Source: an uncultured bacterium
GTDB taxonomy: Bacteria; Electryoneota; Electryoneia; Electryoneales; Electryoneaceae
Assembly: GCA_913009835.1 (NCBI GenBank)
Contig: CAJVXH010000014.1
Span: forward strand, 1-35,131
DNA: 35,131 nt
Direction of reading: 5' to 3'
Numbering within the stretch: position 1 is the stretch's first letter; every line of letters begins with the position of its first letter. A program made the translations under genes and the position numbers. The notes under the pieces were generated by a model. That model did not search any database and was not told the DNA's origin. It saw only the letters and a list, made by a program, of their open reading frames with translations. Positions 32,786 through 35,131 of this stretch are shown one piece after another.

Positions 32786-33100
32786 CAGAAACTGAGTCAA
32801 GGTCAGTAACCGATTTGCTCCGTACCTCTGATCTATCAGCAACAGCTACCACAAGGACAGATATATTGGTCGGTCACATCTGGAAAGTGGTCTGTAGAAT
32901 CATCCGTTCCACTCCGCCTGAAAATGGTAATAGAAGACTGAGATAGCTTGATCAGTATTGCTACTCTACGGGGGGAGTACTGTACTGACGTCTTTTCTGG
33001 ATGACTCCCGGTTTCGCAGAACACTGAAATGACGTTTGGGTTTGGGGAGTGAGTTGCCGACACTTGAAGTATCTAACAGGAAACGAGGCAGGGACATCTC
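32786..33100. other. Intergenic region without recognised features
   Basis: This gap of about 315 bases lies between the efflux operon promoter and the short-chain dehydrogenase gene. It holds no gene that I can support. A short minus-strand open frame at 32836-33063 has no family character or ribosome binding site. The dehydrogenase promoter should lie here but was not identified. Confidence 0.5.
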
Positions 33101-34021
33101 ATGTCGCTCTATTCATTGATACGACGGATTGGCTCATCAGGTTTTGGATACGGATCTACTGCTGAAGAAGTCAGCGCAGGATTGGATCTGACTGGAAAAT
33201 GCATCTTGGTGACTGGAGGCAATTCCGGCATAGGACGCAAGACCGTGCGAGTGCTGACCATGCGCGGGGCGACTGTTCTGACAACCGCGCGAAGTGAATC
33301 CAAGGCACGTATTGCCCGTAGACGTTTCGGCAAACGCGCCATACCATTGATCTGTGAGCTATCTGATCCCAATTCAATTCAGGCGTGTGTTGATAATATC
33401 AAGGCTGGCGGTCACAAACTGGACGCTATCATCGCAAATGCAGGGGTGATGGCAATACCGGAGTGCGAAACTGTCCACGGTTACGAACGCCATTTCTTCA
33501 CCAATCATCTCGGACATTTTATGCTGGTCACCGGGCTGCTTGATCTATTGAAGGATGATGGACGAGTTGTCATGGTCAGCTCCTCAGCACATAAACGAGC
33601 GCCGAAAGATGGTATACAATTCGCTCGACTGGATGGTGAAGGGTGGTACGGTCCGTGGGAAGCGTACGGCCATTCCAAGCTCGCCAACCTGCTCTTTGCG
33701 AAAGAGTTGGCGAAACGTTTTGCTGGGACCAAACGAGTGGCGGTTGCCGTTCATCCGGGAGTTATCAGGACGAACCTGATACGTCACATGAAATGGTGGG
33801 TCAAGCCGATGATGGTGTTGATGAGCGCGCTGGTTCTGAAGTCCGTCTCAGAGGGAGCTGCGACCCAGGTTTATGCGGCTGTTCACCCTGATGGAGCCGG
33901 ATTCAACGGCGAATACCTCAAAGATTGCAAAATCACTCAACCTTCTGACAACGCTTGTGATCCGGCGATGGCGGAACGGTTGTGGGTTGAATCAGAACGG
34001 ATAGCAGCGCAATTTGAATGA
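33101..34021 (+). CDS. Short-chain dehydrogenase/reductase (SDR), retinol-dehydrogenase-like
   Basis: The 306-residue enzyme shows the SDR motifs: cofactor-binding TGGNSGIG near residues 38-45, NAG in IIANAGVM near 112, the catalytic Ser in VVMVSSSAHK near 152, and Tyr-x-x-x-Lys in YGHSKLAN near 190. The N-terminal ~25 residues before the Rossmann fold and the sequence after the active site (AVHPGVIRTNL) are as in the retinol dehydrogenase/WWOX-like group. TARSESKA after the second strand carries an Arg that suits NADP(H). A weakly hydrophobic segment (WWVKPMMVLMSALVL) could associate with the membrane. The substrate is unknown. It is divergent from the efflux operon. Confidence 0.9.
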   Translation: MSLYSLIRRIGSSGFGYGSTAEEVSAGLDLTGKCILVTGGNSGIGRKTVRVLTMRGATVLTTARSESKARIARRRFGKRAIPLICELSDPNSIQACVDNIKAGGHKLDAIIANAGVMAIPECETVHGYERHFFTNHLGHFMLVTGLLDLLKDDGRVVMVSSSAHKRAPKDGIQFARLDGEGWYGPWEAYGHSKLANLLFAKELAKRFAGTKRVAVAVHPGVIRTNLIRHMKWWVKPMMVLMSALVLKSVSEGAATQVYAAVHPDGAGFNGEYLKDCKITQPSDNACDPAMAERLWVESERIAAQFE

Positions 34022-34063
34022 TCTCGGAGGCAGCAGGCTACGGGCTACAGACTGCTGGAACTG

Positions 34064-34251
34064 ACAGGCCCGAGTTTGCTCGCATCCGGTTATCCAGATA
34101 ACTCAGCTATGATATATGCCCCTGTGACCCGCCGTTTTTTTGGCGGTTCGCAGGGATCATTTAACGACTGTTCTGAGTCCTGATAAATCAAACAGGCACC
34201 TTGTAACTTGCGGATCAACCCTGCTATCGCCTGCGGCGGTAACAGGGGCAT
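34064..34251 (-). repeat. 188-bp dispersed element, copy B (inverted)
   Basis: This is the reverse complement of the element at 26069-26256 with about ten mismatches over 188 bases. The hairpin core is at 34119-34155. Copies A and B face each other around the efflux operon and the dehydrogenase gene. A GGCTACGGGCTACAGACTGCTGG tract at about 34036-34058 precedes it. Confidence 0.9.
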
Positions 34252-34453
34252 AATTATCGTCGGATCATCCACGACATGAATGTCGTGGGCATGATGGTTC
34301 TGACTGCTGACTGTGGGAACTGACAGGCCCGTGCTTGCTCGTCAAGCGCGGCTGATACAGGCCGACATCCGGGGGACTCCGTTAAGTGTCCCCGACTGCC
34401 CGGAACAGAGTCTCAGAGGGAATGCTGCTGAGTTTCTAATTGACATCAGTAGA
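34252..34453. repeat. Intergenic palindromes between repeat B and the sorting-domain remnant
   Basis: A perfect CCACGACAT-GA-ATGTCGTGG stem lies at 34269-34288. It belongs to the dispersed ATGTC palindrome family but has altered outer bases on both arms. A GACAGGCCCGTGCTTGCTCGTCAAGCGCGG element follows at about 34322-34351, related to 14598-14621. The rest shows nothing. Confidence 0.65.
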
Positions 34454-34633
34454 TCATTTTGTCAGAACAATTTTACGGCGGATACAATCCTCCCCTGTAT
34501 CCAGCTGCACGAAATACACTCCGGACGCGAGCAGGGAAGCGTCGAAATGTACCCGATAAATAGCGGGAAGTTTGTCTCTCAGAGTGGTAAATCCGGCCGA
34601 GATATTTTGAAATACTGCTACCTGTAGTGTACT
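34454..34633 (-). pseudogene. Remnant of a type IX-like C-terminal sorting domain
   Basis: Reading the minus strand from 34633 down to the TGA at 34454-34456 gives 59 residues that match the end of a sorting domain. The stretch contains TLQVAVFQNISAG, then LPAIYRVHFDASLLASGVYF, then VQLDTGEDCIRRKIVLTK and the stop. The pattern (FDAS-LASGVYF, basic residue, aliphatic, Lys at the end) is the family hallmark. The frame is closed upstream by a TAA at 34634-34636, and there is no start codon or remaining passenger domain. It is therefore the decayed tail of a lost secreted-protein gene. The intact domain at 25215-26045 is a relative for comparison. Confidence 0.7.
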
Positions 34634-34681
34634 TTATGAGTAGTAATGCATTTTAATCCAGATATTTTACTCGGATCTAAA

Positions 34682-35087
34682 ATGAACACTACTCTGCACT
34701 TGTCCTTCCGTTGCTTTTTACTTTTCTCCATCGTATTCATCACCCTTAAAGTTGATTCAATAAGCGCTCAAACTTGGGAGAACCACGGTCCGTACGTTAC
34801 CCAATTACAGCTGCTGGTTCCAGATCCAGACACTCCACTTGGAGCATGGGTTGCACACAATTCCCAACTCAAGTACACAGATAACGGTGGGCAAACCTGG
34901 GGTGTGCGCGAGAACGGGCTACCTGACATTTGGTTTCACAACGGTCCACTCTTAATTAATCCCACCAACGGTGATACGCTACTTTATCATGGTCTCGGTC
35001 TTGAATTTTCCCGGAGTGTCGATCATGGTCTTTCCTGGTCGGGCTTTGAGATCGCGCCACAGGGTGGGGAAACATATGGGGGGGCAT
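34682..35087 (+). CDS. Secreted beta-propeller-like protein, 3' end cut by contig edge
   Basis: The visible 135 residues begin with a signal peptide (LHLSFRCFLLFSIVFITLKVDS, cleavage near SAQ at about residue 29). An upstream ATG at 34646 would put polar residues before the signal and is less likely. Two Asp-box-like motifs are seen, YTDNGGQTWG near residue 72 and SVDHGLSWSG near residue 118, in the pattern S/T-x-D-x-G-x-x-W of sialidase/sortilin-type beta-propellers. The last biological base is 35087. The apparent TAG stop is formed by the adapter, so the gene continues beyond the contig. Such proteins in FCB bacteria often end with a sorting domain; this cannot be checked here. Confidence 0.8.
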
Positions 35088-35131
35088 AGATCGGAAGAGC
35101 GTCGTGTAGGGAAAGAGTGTAGATCTCGGTG
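35088..35131 (-). other. Illumina adapter contamination (right contig end)
   Basis: From AGATCGGAAGAGCG to the contig end the sequence is the reverse complement of the adapter found at 13-70. A run of seven G just before it (35078-35084) may be a sequencing artefact. No genomic DNA follows 35087. Confidence 0.97.

Noticed and set aside
32836-33063. 75-residue minus-strand open frame upstream of the efflux operon
   Set aside because: No ribosome binding site, no family resemblance, and it lies in a regulatory spacer.
35087-35089. TAG stop codon of the last gene
   Set aside because: Two of its three bases belong to the adapter, so the stop is artificial.

Overview
The window is a contig of about 35 kb from a bacterium. 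It has a complete Illumina adapter fused to its left end (13-70) and the reverse complement of that adapter at its right end (from 35088). Only 71-35087 is biological sequence. Composition is moderate, near 50% G+C by eye, with one clearly A+T-rich gene at 22825-24192. Two features point to an uncultured member of the Fibrobacteres-Chlorobi-Bacteroidetes (FCB) superphylum or a neighbouring candidate phylum: a C-terminal sorting domain of the type IX secretion kind (YPNPFN motif, 25215-26045), and a decayed copy of such a domain near 34454-34633. I cannot name a genus. No rRNA, tRNA, CRISPR array, phage module or insertion sequence was recognised.

Layout. 185-4278 (+): two small unknown proteins, the heme chaperone HemW, an Hsp15-like S4 RNA-binding protein, a PTS EIIA (PtsN-type) protein and a MerR-type regulator, with one secreted protein (1928-2611) on the minus strand. 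4279-4970 has no convincing gene but contains paired stems and a + strand terminator, so it may hold a small RNA. 4971-8565 (-): a membrane methyltransferase-like protein, a secreted protein, dihydrolipoyl dehydrogenase and a nitrilase-family amidohydrolase. 8747-14518 (-): a DUF438/hemerythrin/PAS protein, a small PAS paralogue of its C-terminus, a class I aminotransferase and two overlapping citrate-synthase-family genes. 14830-19436: a DinB-fold protein (-), then RadA, Tgt and a family 2 glycosyltransferase (+). 19610-22741 (+): an MrfA-like helicase joined in frame to an MrfB-like exonuclease. 22825-24788 (+): an A+T-rich gene with a (D/E)XK-like nuclease signature and a HigA-like antitoxin without a visible toxin. 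25215-26045 (+): a secreted protein with a CxxCH motif and a sorting domain. 26278-32673 (-): a four-gene operon marR-tolC-adaptor-RND pump with a readable promoter and operator. 33101-34021 (+): a short-chain dehydrogenase. 34682-35087 (+): the start of a secreted beta-propeller-like protein cut by the contig end.

Intergenic spaces are occupied by several families of short dispersed palindromes and repeats: CCCAGACAT-NN-ATGTCTGGG stems; a CCCTGCGAACCGC hairpin whose stem length changes on both arms together; a GAGATCCTT...CAGGATGAC element; and a 188-bp element present as an inverted pair about 7.8 kb apart. One copy of the GAGATCCTT element lies inside a reading frame, exactly at the helicase/exonuclease junction.

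The strongest candidates for new biology are: (1) the translationally coupled pair of citrate-synthase-family proteins whose losses of active-site residues are complementary, which suggests an obligate heteromer or one catalytic and one regulatory subunit; (2) the helicase-exonuclease fusion created across a dispersed repeat; and (3) the A+T-rich putative nuclease next to an orphan HigA-like protein. Function assignments rest on motifs read by eye; no database search was possible.
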